Shown here in pieces: positions 4,676-5,870 of a DNA stretch of 5,870 bases. How positions within the stretch are numbered: position 1 is the stretch's first letter; each line of letters begins with the position of its first letter. Source of the stretch: an uncultured Clostridia bacterium (GTDB lineage: Bacteria > Bacillota > Clostridia > Christensenellales > Borkfalkiaceae); assembly GCA_947629735.1 (NCBI GenBank), contig CANREX010000095.1:1-5870 (forward strand), read 5' to 3'. The notes below the pieces were generated by a model. It saw only the letters and a list, made by a program, of their open reading frames with translations. It did not search any database and was not told where the DNA came from. The position numbers and the translations under genes are program-made.

Positions 4676-5346
4676 TGAAGATTACCGTTCTCACGCTTTT
4701 CCCCGAGATGTTCGCGCCGTTAAAGGAGAGCATTATCGGCAGGGCGACCCAAAGCGGAAAATTGCAGATAGAGATTGTGAACATACGCGACTATTCCCAA
4801 GATAAGCACAAAAAGTGCGACGACTACCCCTTCGGCGGCGGCGCGGGAATGGTCATGATGCCCCAGCCCATAGACGCGGCGGTGAACGCCGTCGACCCCG
4901 AAAGAAAGGCAAGGCGGATATACACCTCGCCGCAGGGCGAAACGTTCACGCAAGGTAAGGCGCAGGAGCTTTCTTCCTGCGAGCATATCGTCATACTCTG
5001 CGGGCACTACGAAGGGGTTGACCGCAGGATACTCGACCTTGAATTCGACGAGGAGATATCGATAGGCGACTACGTTCTGACGGGCGGGGAACTGCCCGCG
5101 ATGGTCATCTGCGACTGCGTTGCGAGATACGTGGACGGCGTGCTGTCGTCGGGCTCGCTCGTGGACGAGAGTTTCGCGGACGGGCTGCTCGAATACCCGC
5201 AATACACCCGCCCCGCAATTTACAGGGGGATGAGCGTGCCCGAAGTGCTTCTTTCGGGCAATCACGCGGAAGTGGACAAGTGGCGCAGGGAGCAGAGCGA
5301 AAAGCTGACAAAGGAGCGCCGCCCCGATCTGTTCGGAAAGAGATGA
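4675..5346 (+). CDS. trmD: tRNA (guanine-N1)-methyltransferase TrmD
   Basis: TrmD uses S-adenosylmethionine to methylate N1 of G37 in tRNAs reading CNN codons, preventing frameshifts. The 223-residue SPOUT-class enzyme shows PFGGGAGM (52-59), YTSPQGE (83-89), LCGHYEGVDRRI (108-119) and IGDYVLTGGELPAM (130-143) of the trefoil-knot SAM site. SFADGLLEYPQYTRP (166-180) contains the expected catalytic Asp at residue 169. VPEVLLSGNH (188-197) and the basic C-terminal helix complete the tRNA-binding domain. It is slightly shorter than some family members but intact. The ATG shares a base with the rimM stop. GGAGG at 4654-4658 is too far upstream (16 bases) for a standard site, so coupling with rimM is likely. 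The stop overlaps the next ATG (ATGA). rplS, which often follows trmD, is not there. Confidence 0.98.
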   Translation: MKITVLTLFPEMFAPLKESIIGRATQSGKLQIEIVNIRDYSQDKHKKCDDYPFGGGAGMVMMPQPIDAAVNAVDPERKARRIYTSPQGETFTQGKAQELSSCEHIVILCGHYEGVDRRILDLEFDEEISIGDYVLTGGELPAMVICDCVARYVDGVLSSGSLVDESFADGLLEYPQYTRPAIYRGMSVPEVLLSGNHAEVDKWRREQSEKLTKERRPDLFGKR

Positions 5347-5870
5347 AAAATTTACAGTGGTTTCCCGGGCACATGGCGAAAGCCATGCGGGAGATGAAAG
5401 ACATCGCCGACGTTTGCGGCGGAATAATTTACGTCCTCGACGCGCGTTGCCCCGCCGCGTCTTATAATCCTGCGCTGAAAAGCGTGTTTAAATCAAAGCC
5501 CGTTCTCTACGTTTTAAACAAGGGCGATTTAGCCGACGGGAAGGCGGACGTCTTTTTAAAAAAATTCCGTGAAAACGGCGAGGAGTGCGTGAAGATAGAC
5601 GCTGCGGACAGCCGTTCAAAGCGGTATATTACGGGGGCAATCGAAAATCTGATGCGCGAACGCCGCTTAAAGAGCGAGGCAAAGGGGATAAACGCGCCGT
5701 ACAGACTCATGGTCTGCGGCGTGCCGAATACGGGCAAGAGCTCGGTGATAAATCTGCTTGCGGGCGGCGCGCGCGCCGCCACGGGCAACAAGGCGGGCGT
5801 GACCCGCGGCAAGCAATGGATAAGGCTCGGAGGCTACGAACTTCTCGATACCCCCGGCGTGACCCCGCCG
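5343..5870 (+). CDS. rbgA: Ribosome biogenesis GTPase RbgA/YlqF, N-terminal part (3' end outside window)
   Basis: RbgA is a circularly permuted GTPase needed for late assembly of the 50S subunit. The frame is open for 176 codons up to the last base, with no stop. It starts MKNLQWFPGHMAKAMREMK, containing the family motif WFPGHM (6-11), then VLDARCP (31-37). The permuted GTPase motif order is visible: G4 NKGD (59-62), then the P-loop G1 GVPNTGKSS (126-134), G2 in AGVTRG (151-156, Thr154) and G3 DTPG (169-172). The C-terminal domain that contacts 23S rRNA lies beyond the window. The start overlaps the trmD stop (ATGA), with GGAAAG (5335-5340) just upstream, so translation is coupled. The order trmD-rbgA without rplS between them is unusual. 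Confidence 0.95.
   Translation, partial: MKNLQWFPGHMAKAMREMKDIADVCGGIIYVLDARCPAASYNPALKSVFKSKPVLYVLNKGDLADGKADVFLKKFRENGEECVKIDAADSRSKRYITGAIENLMRERRLKSEAKGINAPYRLMVCGVPNTGKSSVINLLAGGARAATGNKAGVTRGKQWIRLGGYELLDTPGVTPP

Noticed and set aside
4720..5265. Long minus-strand open frame (181 codons) opposite trmD
   Set aside because: It lies entirely within trmD, whose motifs are intact; it is a shadow frame.

Overview
The window looks like a chromosomal piece from a low-to-medium GC Firmicute, most likely an uncultured gut-type member of the Clostridia. This rests on gene order (ylxM-ffh ... rpsP-khpA-rimM-trmD-rbgA, a Gram-positive arrangement), Shine-Dalgarno sites such as AGGAG and AAAGGA, consensus sigma-A promoters and the style of the intergenic repeats. 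The lineage assignment is inference; no rRNA gene is present to fix it.

Layout: (1) Positions 1-540 hold the 3' end of an AT-rich gene for a BspA-type leucine-rich-repeat protein, probably a surface or secreted accessory protein. (2) Positions 541-754 lie between convergent genes and hold a perfect GC-rich 15-bp hairpin and a tandem array of ~18-bp units, each carrying a TATAAT-like box. (3) Positions 755-985 on the minus strand encode a 76-residue uncharacterised protein with its own near-consensus promoter. (4) Back-to-back promoters at 1031-1140 separate this accessory part from the housekeeping part. (5) ylxM and ffh (1167-2875) form a tight pair encoding signal-recognition-particle functions. 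(6) Positions 2876-3601 contain no credible gene. They hold two related copies of a palindromic 'GTCATTC...GAATGAC' interspersed repeat, one carrying an extra hairpin segment. (7) Positions 3602-5870 hold a compact operon: rpsP (ribosomal protein bS16), khpA (KH-domain RNA-binding protein), rimM (30S maturation), trmD (tRNA m1G37 methyltransferase) and the first 176 codons of rbgA/ylqF (50S assembly GTPase).

The housekeeping genes all serve protein synthesis and export: SRP targeting, small- and large-subunit assembly, and tRNA modification. The operon shows possible internal tuning: a U-rich hairpin covers the khpA stop codon, rimM has no visible Shine-Dalgarno site, and rimM/trmD and trmD/rbgA overlap. 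rplS (bL19), which usually follows trmD, is absent from that position.

I found no clear new defence, mobile or biosynthetic system. The items most worth a second look are the TATAAT-box array, the small minus-strand gene, the composite repeats that split ffh from rpsP, and the khpA-rimM hairpin.
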